Origin: Paenibacillus assamensis DSM 18201
Lineage (GTDB): Bacteria; Bacillota; Bacilli; Paenibacillales; Paenibacillaceae
NCBI RefSeq assembly: GCF_000422445.1
Contig: NZ_AULU01000010.1
Span: forward strand, 186,001-250,000
Direction of reading: 5' to 3'
DNA length: 64,000 bases
The notes beneath the pieces are model-generated. The model made no database searches and had not been told where the DNA came from. It saw only the letters and a program-made list of their open reading frames with translations. A program made the position numbers and the translations under genes. This document shows positions 34,561 to 44,507 of the stretch, in pieces (positions within the stretch are counted from its first letter, which is position 1; the number at the start of each line of letters is the position of its first letter).

Positions 34561-35157
34561 CTAGCCCTCTAATTCCGCCTTCGCTGCAGCGGCTTGCAAT
34601 TCAGCAAGTTGACGCATATGCTCCATATCTTCCTCGCGCTCCGCTTGCTTGCGGTGAGCGATACGACTGCTTGCGGCAGCAGCAATTGCCCCGACAATAT
34701 CATCCAAGAAGGTATGAATATGTCCATCATTTTTGTCGTTTAGGCGCTCAAGGACACCGGCTTTCATTTTATCTACATAACCAAAGTTCGTAAATCCAAT
34801 ACTTCCATACACATTAACGATAGAAAAAGCTAAAATTTCATCCACGCCGTACAGGCCCTCATCATTTTCAACCATTTCCTGCAGAGCAGGGATGAGCTTG
34901 CCTTCCTCAGCCATCATATCTAGCTGGATACCTGTCAAAATGGCATTTTGCACTTCGCGTTTGCGAAGCACTTGATCCACACTGTATGTGCAATACTCCA
35001 ATGTAAGTTCCGGGTAATACTTTTGCTGTAAGAACAAGACGAGCTCAGCAATATGTTCAAGCTCGATGCCGCGCTTCTTAAGTAAGTCTCTTGTCACCGA
35101 TTCTACCAATTCGCTATTCAAACTGTATGGCTTTTTTTCATGGTTTTCTGTGCTCAT
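34561..35157 (-). CDS. Phosphatidylglycerophosphatase A-like protein (PgpA/YutG family)
   Basis: A 198-residue PgpA-family protein of the cytoplasmic Bacillus YutG type. It has YSLNSELVESVTRDLLKKRG at the N terminus, GIQLDMMAEEGK, the metal-binding GLYGVDEILAFSIVNVYGSI and GFTNFGYVDKMKAGV, and a C-terminal LDDIVGAIAAAASSRI motif. The final ~30 residues form a charged alpha-helical coil (HRKQAEREEDMEHM). PgpA dephosphorylates phosphatidylglycerol phosphate, but it needs experimental support for this subgroup. The start is ATG 35157, with GAGGTG upstream; a GTG nine bases before overlaps that site. Confidence 0.88.
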   Translation of the reverse strand: MSTENHEKKPYSLNSELVESVTRDLLKKRGIELEHIAELVLFLQQKYYPELTLEYCTYSVDQVLRKREVQNAILTGIQLDMMAEEGKLIPALQEMVENDEGLYGVDEILAFSIVNVYGSIGFTNFGYVDKMKAGVLERLNDKNDGHIHTFLDDIVGAIAAAASSRIAHRKQAEREEDMEHMRQLAELQAAAAKAELEG

Positions 35158-35352
35158 GTTAGTCACCTCATTATATGTTCTTTCATGTATTAGCGATTTA
35201 TCCTACAAGTTAAGCATGCATCTTTCCAACAAAAATTGCAAATCTGGTCATGTTCCTGCCTGCTTGTTCGTATATATAGGACAAACAGGTGCGTTGACAG
35301 GCTAGGTTGTGTGTCGTTCGCATCACTACCGTTCAAGGAGGAATATATAACA

Positions 35353-36444
35353 ATGAATCATGTATCTACCTCTGTATCTTCACGCTCCCGTCTGTCACGT
35401 CTTGGAATGTTGGCTGGTTTACTAACGGTGACCGTTGGCTTGACCGCATGCGGTGGCGAAAGTGCTATTGACGCTCCTCCATTGGATGTGGAAATGCAAA
35501 TGCTTCAGCAAATCGAAAATAATGCGAGCGGTGTACAAGGGACAAGCTTGCGCATCGGAGATGAACAAGCGAAGCCGAATATGACCGTGTATGCACGTGA
35601 TCGATATGGATATTTAGCCCCTATCGGGTATCAATGGAACGCGAAAACCAGTGATGAGCTTGCCAAGGCGGCGTTGGAGCTTCTTATTGAAGGGGGAAGT
35701 CATGCGGCGAAGCTGCCGTCCGATTTTAAGGCGACGATTCCGAAAGGAACAAAAGTCACACAACTGTCGATTAAGCCTGAGCAGCAGCTTGCCATTGTAG
35801 AGTTCTCCGATGAGTTCCATCAATACAAAACGGAAGACGAGCGCAAAGTACTCGAATCCATCGTTTGGACGCTAACTTCACTGCCTGATGTGAAGCATGT
35901 TCAACTATGGATGAATGGGGAACGCTTATCGGCAATGCCAGTAGGGGATACGCCAATTGATGGCCGTTTATCACGGAGCTTCGGCATTAATTTAGAAAGG
36001 GCGGACGGAGTAAGTGATATGTACTCCACGCCAGTTACGTTATATTTCACTGCTCTTACGGAGAAGGGCAAAGCATATTATGTGCCTATTACAAGATTGA
36101 TTACACCATCTAATGACCCGTTGACCTCCACTCTTGAGCAGATGGTGGCAGGTCCGCTTAATGCGAATCAGTTGTCACGAGTTTTGACGGAAAATACGAA
36201 GATTGGAAAGATCGAGCATAAGGGCGATCTTGTGACAGTTAACTTGGAAGATACGATGTTTGAACAGGGGGATAAAGTTCCGTCTGAATTGATTAAAGCG
36301 GTTGTATTATCGTTGACGGAACGACCGGACATTGGGAAAGTTCAAGTGCTTGTTAACGGAGTTAAGGATATTACAGGCACAGATAACAAAAACTATTCAG
36401 AGCCTGTATCACGTGTAGAAGCTGCTCCTGTATGGAAAGGCTAA
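35353..36444 (+). CDS. gerM: Spore germination lipoprotein GerM
   Basis: A 363-residue lipoprotein. The start is ATG 35353, with AAGGAGG about 12 bases upstream; the frame is open much earlier but without support. The signal peptide ends in VGLTAC, lipidating a Cys near residue 35. Two GerMN domains follow (about 75-200 and 225-345), each with the GKAYYVPITR-like and LSLTERPDIGKVQVLVNGV-like segments. GerM is needed for septal peptidoglycan thinning and germination in B. subtilis. The gerM-rph-rdgB order agrees with that genome. No clear SigE promoter was found. Confidence 0.9.
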   Translation: MNHVSTSVSSRSRLSRLGMLAGLLTVTVGLTACGGESAIDAPPLDVEMQMLQQIENNASGVQGTSLRIGDEQAKPNMTVYARDRYGYLAPIGYQWNAKTSDELAKAALELLIEGGSHAAKLPSDFKATIPKGTKVTQLSIKPEQQLAIVEFSDEFHQYKTEDERKVLESIVWTLTSLPDVKHVQLWMNGERLSAMPVGDTPIDGRLSRSFGINLERADGVSDMYSTPVTLYFTALTEKGKAYYVPITRLITPSNDPLTSTLEQMVAGPLNANQLSRVLTENTKIGKIEHKGDLVTVNLEDTMFEQGDKVPSELIKAVVLSLTERPDIGKVQVLVNGVKDITGTDNKNYSEPVSRVEAAPVWKG

Positions 36445-36577
36445 TGTGCGACTGTCCTGTAGCGGGCTGAGACTTATATTTTGCATGGCCAAAGATGCTT
36501 TTCATCCGTGACTTTGTTAAAATAGGAATGATCTAACTAAATGGTGGTCATGTTGAAGTAATGTAGGAGGCACAACA

Positions 36578-37339
36578 ATGAGAAGCAACGGACGAAAGGC
36601 GGATGAGCTCCGCCCGATTACAATTCGTACGAATACGAATAAATATGCGGAAGGATCAGTATTCATTGAGGTTGGCGACACAAAAGTATTGTGTACGGCA
36701 ACGGTTGATGAGCGAGTTCCTCCCTTTCTTAAAGGACAAGGAAAAGGCTGGGTTACAGCTGAATATGCAATGCTGCCACGTGCTACGCAAACGAGAAATC
36801 AGCGTGAAGCCAACCGTGGTAAATTAACGGGGCGTACGATGGAAATTCAACGCTTAATCGGTCGCGCATTGCGTTCGGTAGTAGATTTGCATGCATTGGG
36901 TGAGCGTACTGTTACGTTGGACTGTGATGTCATTCAAGCGGATGGCGGAACACGTACGACTTCAATAACAGGTGCTTTTGTAGCGATGGCTATCGCGCTT
37001 AATAAAGTAGCTGAGCAGCATTCGTTGAAGAAGTTCCCTATTACCGACTTCCTTGCATCGGTTAGCGTTGGTGTTGTCGAGGAAAAGGCTGTATTGGATT
37101 TGAACTATGAAGAGGACTCTACAGCAAAAGTCGATATGAACGTTGTGATGACGGGAAGCGGCAAATTCGTAGAGGTTCAAGGAACAGGTGAAGAGAGCCC
37201 GTTCTCACGTGCAGAGCTAAATGATCTGCTTGCGTTGGGTGAGAAAGGGGTGCTCGATATGATCGGGCATCAGAAAGACGCACTTGGAGCGATTGCAGAC
37301 AAGATTACGGCTGCAGCAGCATCCAACAAGGAGGCATAA
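36578..37339 (+). CDS. rph: Ribonuclease PH
   Basis: A 253-residue 3'-5' phosphorolytic exoribonuclease that trims tRNA 3' ends. It starts [16 protein letters not shown] and contains [40 protein letters not shown], and [18 protein letters not shown], all strongly conserved RNase PH motifs. GTAGGAGG lies upstream of ATG 36578. It is six bases from rdgB, forming a conserved pair. Confidence 0.97.
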   Translation: MRSNGRKADELRPITIRTNTNKYAEGSVFIEVGDTKVLCTATVDERVPPFLKGQGKGWVTAEYAMLPRATQTRNQREANRGKLTGRTMEIQRLIGRALRSVVDLHALGERTVTLDCDVIQADGGTRTTSITGAFVAMAIALNKVAEQHSLKKFPITDFLASVSVGVVEEKAVLDLNYEEDSTAKVDMNVVMTGSGKFVEVQGTGEESPFSRAELNDLLALGEKGVLDMIGHQKDALGAIADKITAAAASNKEA

Positions 37340-37344
37340 AACGA

Positions 37345-38001
37345 ATGCCTGTCGTGGGAGATACAATCCTTGTTGCAACTCGAAATGCCGGTAAAGTGCG
37401 TGAGTTTACGCTTGCTTTTAGCGCGCTTGGCCTCCAAGTGAAGAGCTTGGCAGACTACCCTCTCATTCCTGATGTAGAAGAAGACGGTGAAACTTTTCTT
37501 GAAAATGCGTTCAAGAAGGCGATGACCGTTGCGGAGGCGCTTCGCATTCCTGTGCTGGCAGACGATTCAGGCCTTGCTGTTGAGCGTTTACAAGGCGAGC
37601 CAGGTGTATATTCCGCCCGCTACGCAGGAGAACACGGCAATGATGAGGCAAACAATGCCCGCTTAATCAACAATCTGCAAGTATTAAAGGCTGACAGCGA
37701 GCAATATGTGCTGGCGGATGGAGAAGAGGCGGTAGGACTAAGTGCTGCACAATTTGTGTGCGCGCTAGTGCTGTATGATCCAAACACGAAACAGTCCTAT
37801 GAAGCAGTTGGAACCTGTGATGGTGTCATCGTTGAACAGCCGCGAGGGAACTATGGGTTTGGCTATGATCCGCACTTCTACGTTCCATCCTATGAGCGAA
37901 CGATGGCAGAGTTGGCTCCAGAGGAAAAACAACGTATAAGCCATCGAGGCGAGGCGTTGCGCTTATTGATGCAGCGCTTGTCTTTGGGTGTCGGGCATTA
38001 A
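37345..38001 (+). CDS. rdgB: XTP/dITP diphosphatase (RdgB/YsnA)
   Basis: A 218-residue house-cleaning pyrophosphatase that removes non-canonical purine nucleotides. It has ILVATRNAGKVREFTLAF, EEDGETFLENAFKKA (metal site), LADDSGLAVERLQGEPGVYS and NYGFGYDPHFYVP, which are diagnostic. It is a little longer than the ~200-residue average, owing to an insertion around residues 110-130 (DSEQYVLADGEEAVGLS). The start is five bases after the rph stop, with AAGGAGGC overlapping the end of rph. Confidence 0.95.
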   Translation: MPVVGDTILVATRNAGKVREFTLAFSALGLQVKSLADYPLIPDVEEDGETFLENAFKKAMTVAEALRIPVLADDSGLAVERLQGEPGVYSARYAGEHGNDEANNARLINNLQVLKADSEQYVLADGEEAVGLSAAQFVCALVLYDPNTKQSYEAVGTCDGVIVEQPRGNYGFGYDPHFYVPSYERTMAELAPEEKQRISHRGEALRLLMQRLSLGVGH

Positions 38002-38097
38002 TCTTTTCTTTAATGCCGATAATTCCGAGTGAAAAAGTATAAAATATTCCTTAATCCTATAGACATCTGATCCGTCTTCCGATAAGGTAGTATACAT

Positions 38098-38140
38098 AAA
38101 GGCACCTTTGCAGCGTATATGTGTAAAGGTGCCTTTCTTC
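38098..38140 (+). terminator. Terminator after rdgB
   Basis: AAAGGCACCTTT (38098-38109) pairs with AAAGGTGCCTTT (38125-38136), then CTTC. The T run is weak. It separates rdgB from the sulfhydrylase gene. Confidence 0.65.
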
Positions 38141-38152
38141 ACATCAATATAA

Positions 38153-39487
<1,335 letters not shown>

Positions 39488-39512
39488 TACATTGCTGTAT
39501 ATATAAAAGTAA

Positions 39513-39560
39513 AAGAGCCGCTTTTCCCGCAGAGCTCCTGCGAAAAGAAAAGCGGCTCTT
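39513..39560. terminator. Bidirectional terminator between convergent genes
   Basis: AAGAGCCGCTTTTC (39513-39526) pairs with GAAAAGCGGCTCTT (39547-39560, allowing one shift). It lies between metY (plus) and asnO (minus). Confidence 0.82.
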
Positions 39561-39568
39561 GCTGTTGT

Positions 39569-41422
39569 CTAGAATCGAACTTGCACCTGATATGTTCTCA
39601 TCCAATAATCAACTTGCAGCAGGTAAGCGAACAACTGAGGCCCAGACATGAGCTGACCGAACCAAGGTAGATGGGAGCTAGCTTCTTCGGAGGCAGCGAT
39701 TGTGCGAATGCGATCAGCTTGAATAAATGTATGAAGTGGAGAATTGGGATCGTCCAATCGTTCCAATACTTGCGAGCGTACAGCATTGAGATAACTTGGA
39801 TTGTGGGTTTTTGGATAAGGACTTTTTTTGCGATATAACACATCGTGCGGAAGCAGCCCTTCTAGTGCTTTGCGAAGCAGTCCCTTTTCCCGGTGGCCAT
39901 GCGTTTTAATGGACCATGGCACATTGAATGCATATTGCACTAAGCGATGATCCGTATAAGGCACGCGTACTTCAAGCCCAACGCCCATGCTCATTCGGTC
40001 TTTGCGATCAAGTAAGGTGGGCATAAATCGCGTGATATTCAAATAAGACATTTTTCTCATTCGACTAGCGGCTTCATCTTCTCCTTTGAGTAGGGGGACT
40101 TCAGCAACAGCTTGCGCATAACGGTCAGACGCGTACTGTTCTCCTTTTATCGCATCAGCAATTTCCGGCTTCAATAGGCTGGCTCTAAGGGGAACGGATA
40201 ATGCCCATGGGAAGGTGGAGGCGGATAATGCTTCTTCTCTATGGAACCAAGGATACCCGCCGAACACTTCATCAGCGGCTTCTCCAGATAAAGCGACCGT
40301 AGCGTGTTTTTTAATTTCACGGCAAAATAAATACAACGATCCGTCAATGTCCGTCATGCCAGGTAAATCTCGAACATGAACAGCTGTTGTCAAAGACTCA
40401 ACTAATTCAGGAGTATCAAATTTAATAAAATGATGTTTCGTTTGCAGCTCTTCCACCATTCGTTTGATCCAAGGTTCATCCGCATTTGGTTGGAAGCTAT
40501 GTGCTTTGAAATGTTTATCGTTGTCCACGTAATCGACGGAAAAGGTGTTTACCTGACCTAAACCATTCCGCTTGTAATGCAAGGCAGTCAGTGCGGTTAA
40601 AGCACTGGAATCAAGCCCGCCAGACAGCAACGTACAGACGGGAACATCAGATACAAGTTGGCGTTCAACTGTATCCAGTAATAGTTCTCTGACATGTTGG
40701 GCGGTTTCTTCTTCATTATGCTCGTGTTCATAGCTTTCAAGCTGCCAATAGGTGGATAAACGGCTTCCGTTGCGATCATAGGTTAGTGTTTTGCCAGGTC
40801 GTACTTCTCGCAGCTGTTTGTATATGCCATGTCCGGGGGTTCGGGCAGGACCAACGATAAAAATTTCAGCAACCCCTTCTGAACCAATTGTTGGTGATAT
40901 GTTCGGGTGTTTCAGTAAAGATTTAGGTTCGGAACCAAAAGCAAACCAGCCTTCCCCTTCCGCATAGAAGAGTGGTTTAACTCCAAGCCGATCACGAGCC
41001 ATGAACAGTCTCTGTTCGGCTTCTTCCCACACAGCAAAAGCGAAAATGCCGTTCAATCGATCTACACAGCTTTGCTTCCATTCGATGTATGCAATCAAAA
41101 GTACTTCTGTATCACATTGGGTGCGAAACTTGTGGCCCTTCTGAAGCAGATCCTCCTTTAATTCACCTGCATTGTAAAGTTCACCGTTATACGCAATTGC
41201 ATAAGTGCCGCTTTCGTGATGGATGACCATTGGTTGAGCGCCATTTGTTGGATCGATGACAGCTAGTCTGCGATGGCCGAGTGCACATGAACCTGCAATC
41301 CAAGTTCCTTTGGCATCAGGTCCCCTTGCTGTCAACGTTTCCGTCATTTGCTCAACGATGGCTGTATTATGGCTCAAGGCGAGGTCGCGGTTCCAATCGA
41401 TCCATCCTGTTATTCCACACAT
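39569..41422 (-). CDS. asnO: Glutamine-hydrolysing asparagine synthetase, AsnO type
   Basis: A 617-residue asparagine synthetase. Cys1 of the glutaminase domain is in MCGITGWIDW, followed by LTARGPDAKGTW, GHRRLAVIDP and YNGELYNAGELKEDLL. The synthetase domain shows the PP-loop LLSGGLDSSALTAL and SGEAADEVFGGYPWFHREE. Overall sequence pattern (DLPGMTDIDGSLYLFCREIKKH, RKKSPYPKTHNPSYL) is that of B. subtilis AsnO (YisO), a sporulation-linked paralogue, rather than AsnB or AsnH. It is probably expressed from its own promoter. The assignment to AsnO is by memory of motifs, fairly secure. Confidence 0.92.
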   Translation of the reverse strand: MCGITGWIDWNRDLALSHNTAIVEQMTETLTARGPDAKGTWIAGSCALGHRRLAVIDPTNGAQPMVIHHESGTYAIAYNGELYNAGELKEDLLQKGHKFRTQCDTEVLLIAYIEWKQSCVDRLNGIFAFAVWEEAEQRLFMARDRLGVKPLFYAEGEGWFAFGSEPKSLLKHPNISPTIGSEGVAEIFIVGPARTPGHGIYKQLREVRPGKTLTYDRNGSRLSTYWQLESYEHEHNEEETAQHVRELLLDTVERQLVSDVPVCTLLSGGLDSSALTALTALHYKRNGLGQVNTFSVDYVDNDKHFKAHSFQPNADEPWIKRMVEELQTKHHFIKFDTPELVESLTTAVHVRDLPGMTDIDGSLYLFCREIKKHATVALSGEAADEVFGGYPWFHREEALSASTFPWALSVPLRASLLKPEIADAIKGEQYASDRYAQAVAEVPLLKGEDEAASRMRKMSYLNITRFMPTLLDRKDRMSMGVGLEVRVPYTDHRLVQYAFNVPWSIKTHGHREKGLLRKALEGLLPHDVLYRKKSPYPKTHNPSYLNAVRSQVLERLDDPNSPLHTFIQADRIRTIAASEEASSHLPWFGQLMSGPQLFAYLLQVDYWMRTYQVQVRF

Positions 41423-41565
41423 AAGTTGTTCATCCTCTCTGCTCCGATACTACCGAGAAGACCGATGACCGAGCTGTCTATAAATCAAGATAATATCATG
41501 GGTATGCAGGAAGCCGGATAAGATGTATGTCCACCGGGGGAAGCTAACAAAAAAGGAGGGGTGAT

Positions 41566-41877
41566 GTGAGTCGTCATACGTATTATGTTTCGGTTCATGC
41601 TCGAACCGTGCTCCCTTATTCCACGCAAGGCGATGAGTGGATTATTCATGCAACAGAGGATGAAGCAGCAGCGATTCTAGGTCAATTCTCCAAGTTGGAG
41701 GAGGCTGAGACAGAGGCATTATACCGTGGGTTTAATCCGATCATTGATGTGCCTGAGGTGGAGCTGAATGCTCGCAGTCAACAGGTTGTTGATGATATTT
41801 ACAACATCATCGCTAAGCTAGGAACGTCAACTACGAAGCAAGCATTGTCCCAAATAAGGCATGAGGAAGGGGGATAA
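41566..41877 (+). CDS. Hypothetical protein (GTG start)
   Basis: A 103-residue protein with a GTG start behind AAAGGAGGGG. It shows HTYYVSVHARTVLPYSTQGD at the N terminus and a mixed alpha/beta pattern, with no membrane segment or signal peptide. I do not recognise the family. It ends two bases before the next gene, indicating translational coupling, so the two may act together. Confidence 0.75.
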   Translation: MSRHTYYVSVHARTVLPYSTQGDEWIIHATEDEAAAILGQFSKLEEAETEALYRGFNPIIDVPEVELNARSQQVVDDIYNIIAKLGTSTTKQALSQIRHEEGG

Positions 41878-41879
41878 TT

Positions 41880-42227
41880 GTGATTGATATTCAACAAGCT
41901 CATTTTAAAAAAACGACAACAGTTGACGGGAAATTATGTGCAGAGGTCGAAATCATTCCTTTTGGCCGAACAGGGAATTTACTTGCTTATGTAACTGCTA
42001 TTCCAAATGGTGGCTACGAAATTGTTCGGGTGCTTCAGGCTCATGTAGATGGAGGTGCCGCTCAAGTGGCGCCTGACGTTCATCAAGCGCTGGAGTCTGT
42101 GGCAGAAGAAGAGTTTAGCGATGATACGTTCGGCTGTGATTGGAAAGCAAAAGCACATTTTCTTGATAATTTATTAGCTTGTCCTGAAGTGCGTTCCCAA
42201 TTGGATTCTCTTAACGAGCAGTCATGA
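41880..42227 (+). CDS. Hypothetical protein (GTG start), coupled to upstream gene
   Basis: A 115-residue protein starting with GTG two bases after the previous stop, with AAGGGGG overlapping that stop region. It is acidic, with IPFGRTGNLLAYVTAIPNGG and a C-terminal EEFSDDTFGCDWKAKAHFLD segment. No recognised domain. It is followed by a 48-residue ORF and a terminator, making a likely three-gene transcript. Confidence 0.75.
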   Translation: MIDIQQAHFKKTTTVDGKLCAEVEIIPFGRTGNLLAYVTAIPNGGYEIVRVLQAHVDGGAAQVAPDVHQALESVAEEEFSDDTFGCDWKAKAHFLDNLLACPEVRSQLDSLNEQS

Positions 42228-42264
42228 TTGTACCCATAACACGTAACAGGAGGCGTCTTAAACT

Positions 42265-42411
42265 ATGACAGAATCATTTAAGGACAATAAAGGAAATAAA
42301 TATGCGCATCAACAAAATCATGCCCATGATGTCATTATGAAAAATGTAAAGCATCCTGCACAAAAAAATCCATGGGATGGCAGCAAACGGGATAGTAGTA
42401 AAAAAGGGTAG
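42265..42411 (+). CDS. 48-residue basic His/Lys/Asn-rich peptide
   Basis: The frame ATG 42265 to TAG 42411 encodes MTESFKDNKGNKYAHQQNHA followed by a Lys-rich tail with PWDGSKRDSS, 48 residues in all. AGGAGG lies 11 bases upstream. The composition (hydrophilic, no hydrophobic core, Asn/His/Lys-rich) resembles small spore-associated proteins, but there is no family match I can name. It lies between a translationally coupled pair and a terminator, so it is likely to be expressed. Confidence 0.65.
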   Translation: MTESFKDNKGNKYAHQQNHAHDVIMKNVKHPAQKNPWDGSKRDSSKKG

Positions 42412-42437
42412 ACTAACAAGTGAATCGAATGGTTTGG

Positions 42438-42492
42438 GCAACAGGCGATTAGCTCTATGTTACGAATAGGGAGCTGCGCCTGTTGCTCTTTT
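42438..42492 (+). terminator. Terminator of the three-gene transcript
   Basis: GCAACAGGCG (42438-42447) pairs with CGCCTGTTGC (42477-42486) and AGCTC with GAGCT inside; TCTTTT follows. Confidence 0.8.
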
Positions 42493-42507
42493 ACTCCTAT
42501 TACAACA

Positions 42508-42804
42508 CTAATTCGCTTCCCGAAGAACTTTAACCCCCATAATGATGTTCCAGACGAAGATAAAGAAAGTCAGAATAGCCGCTAAAAGAGTCAATCCAAA
42601 GCTAACTACAAATTCTCCACCGAACAAGGAAATGAATACGAATACAATAAAGGCAAAAGGAAGTAGTTGAGAAATTAGGGCATAACCTGCATGCTTACGA
42701 GTATAGCTATTATCGGCAATGAACAGTACGACAAGCGGCAGCAGCACCCCTGCGAAAAAGATGCTGAAGTAACTTAAAGCGGCAAGTAAATGTTTCGAAG
42801 ACAA
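42508..42804 (-). CDS. DUF4870-like small membrane protein
   Basis: A 98-residue integral membrane protein with three hydrophobic segments (about 4-30, 45-65, 67-90). The pattern LAALSYFSIFFAGVLLPLVV, then DNSYTRKHAGYALISQLLPF, fits the DUF4870 family found in many Bacillales. Function is unknown. The gene runs minus strand with AAGAGGTG upstream, opposite the previous transcript, and the region 42805-43062 downstream of its start shows only AT-rich sequence and no gene. Confidence 0.85.
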   Translation of the reverse strand: MSSKHLLAALSYFSIFFAGVLLPLVVLFIADNSYTRKHAGYALISQLLPFAFIVFVFISLFGGEFVVSFGLTLLAAILTFFIFVWNIIMGVKVLREAN

Positions 42805-43062
42805 AAGGAATCACCTCTTTACTTTTTCTAAGAGTAGCATATGCGGAATAGGAATGTTTATTTTCTAGAGTTTACCCATTTTGGAGAGGTTGTAACAAAA
42901 GTAGAAGCGGAGAAGTTGAGACTAATATAGTTTTTTACAAAATGCTGCTTACCTAATGTAGTATATTTCGTGTATTGTCTGGATTTCGGAATAGGTTGTG
43001 TAAAAAATGTGTAAAATGATTTCAGTTTCAATCGTGTTCTGCGGGGTAATATACAAATATAA

Positions 43063-43103
43063 AAATCCCCAGAACCCTTAATTCATAAGGATTTCTGGGG
43101 ATT
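43063..43103 (-). terminator. Terminator of tRNA-Arg
   Basis: AAATCCCCAGAA (43063-43074) pairs with TTCTGGGGATTT (43092-43103), with an extra CCTTA/TAAGG stem; read on the minus strand it directly follows the tRNA and ends in a T run. Confidence 0.82.
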
Positions 43104-43139
43104 TGATGTATAAATCAATCTGCGTTAAAATGAAATAAC

Positions 43140-43216
<77 letters not shown>

Positions 43217-43324
43217 AAATAATAACAACATCACTGATAATATCAAAAAATGAGAATGGATGCAATAGTTTGAGTTATCTTTTTTTTCTTTCAATTTGTT
43301 ACAGAAGCTAAACAGTGTAATGTC

Positions 43325-43350
43325 AGCAGTATCCCAGTGTATGGTATAAT
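43325..43350 (+). promoter_or_regulatory. SigA-type extended -10 promoter upstream of the ysoA-position gene
   Basis: TATAAT (43345-43350) is preceded by ATGG, an extended TGn element. A -35 is poor (TGTCAG near 43321-43326 at 17-18 bases). It lies 66 bases before the GTG start. Confidence 0.55.
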
Positions 43351-43415
43351 GAATAAACCCGACATAGTGAAGGGACCATGTGGCCTGAACAGCTGACTAG
43401 CTGACAAGAAGGTAG

Positions 43416-44348
43416 GTGCTACTTATTACGGAACATAATCAATCGAAACCAAATGTCGTATTGTTTCCAAAAACATACGAATATTATCAAATGGAACTGA
43501 CACGCATGCTGGAGTCTGAGCGTTATGCAGAGGCTGTGGCGCTGTTAAAGTTCCTATTGCAATGCAGTGGAGACAATGAAGAGAGCCGAATTGAATGGCA
43601 AGCACTGCTCGAATGGCTGCTGCAAGCTTTTCCATACCTGCAAGATGAAGCGGAACAACCTTTTATACATAATATTCAACAAGCGGAAGAAGATGTGTCC
43701 GAGCAAGATGTGATGCGTTCACAAGTGTTGGAGAAACAGCAGATGGATGAGCAATATATAGCGAAGATGCTTGAACGGTTGCAGGAAACTCCTTTTGATG
43801 AGAAAAAGTGGTTTATATTGGAGCAGCTGACCGTAGCAGAAGATGCTAATTTGAATGATGAACTTATCTATTTGCTGGAAACGAAGAAACTGCATCCTAT
43901 TGTTCAATTCGGGATTTTACAGACACTGTGCAAACGAGGAATGACAGGTGCTGTTACCTTTTACCGTGGAAATGAGCAGTGTGTAGTAGATATTGAACAT
44001 ACGCCTCTTGATTATGCCTCATATCCTTCAGCCTTATTAGCGCCAGCAGAGCGGGTGCATGAGGTTGTTGCACTTCGTGAACCGTCCATTGCCTACTTTG
44101 CTCAAGAAATATGGCATCAGTTTATCAAGGCTATCTATGGAACATCGCAATATGAACAGTTGCGCAGCGGTTCAGAAGCTGAGGTGAATGCCTGGTCTGC
44201 AGCGCTTCATCGCATAGTGGCAGGGCTTCTTCAGCTTCAAGAGGAAGAGTCTGTAGTGAAACAAATTTATCATATAAACAGTGATTCACGTATCGTTTAT
44301 GAACAGGCATTGCGATCATTAGCTAAGTCGTTCCGACCAGAATCTTGA
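43416..44348 (+). CDS. Hypothetical helical protein upstream of tig (ysoA position)
   Basis: About 310 residues, mainly alpha-helical, with Leu/Glu-rich segments such as ESERYAEAVALLKFLLQCSG and LLETKKLHPIVQFGILQTLC that suggest TPR-like helical pairs. B. subtilis has ysoA, a TPR protein, in the same position before tig, so it may be its counterpart; the primary sequence match is unproven. Start uncertain: GTG 43416 has AAGAAGG only three bases away, while an ATT codon further on has better spacing. No signal peptide. Confidence 0.78.
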   Translation: MLLITEHNQSKPNVVLFPKTYEYYQMELTRMLESERYAEAVALLKFLLQCSGDNEESRIEWQALLEWLLQAFPYLQDEAEQPFIHNIQQAEEDVSEQDVMRSQVLEKQQMDEQYIAKMLERLQETPFDEKKWFILEQLTVAEDANLNDELIYLLETKKLHPIVQFGILQTLCKRGMTGAVTFYRGNEQCVVDIEHTPLDYASYPSALLAPAERVHEVVALREPSIAYFAQEIWHQFIKAIYGTSQYEQLRSGSEAEVNAWSAALHRIVAGLLQLQEEESVVKQIYHINSDSRIVYEQALRSLAKSFRPES

Positions 44349-44364
44349 CGAATTATGGCGAGGC

Positions 44365-44393
44365 TTGACAACGCGGCTTAGGGCACACATAAT
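44365..44393 (+). promoter_or_regulatory. SigA-type promoter P1 of tig
   Basis: TTGACA (44365-44370), a 17-base spacer and CATAAT (44388-44393). The -35 is perfect, the -10 is 5 of 6. Confidence 0.7.
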
Positions 44394-44408
44394 GGCAAAG
44401 GTGTTGCC

Positions 44409-44437
44409 TTGAAAAACGCTATAGCTTCGGCTATAAT
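44409..44437 (+). promoter_or_regulatory. SigA-type promoter P2 of tig
   Basis: TTGAAA (44409-44414), a 17-base spacer and TATAAT (44432-44437). It lies 44 bases downstream of the first, so tig seems to have tandem housekeeping promoters. Confidence 0.75.
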
Positions 44438-44507
44438 GTAATGGTTATTTCAAGAACGTGTAAGCTATGATCTAGCTATGTGATCTTTTTGGAGGGGAAG
44501 GCATAAA

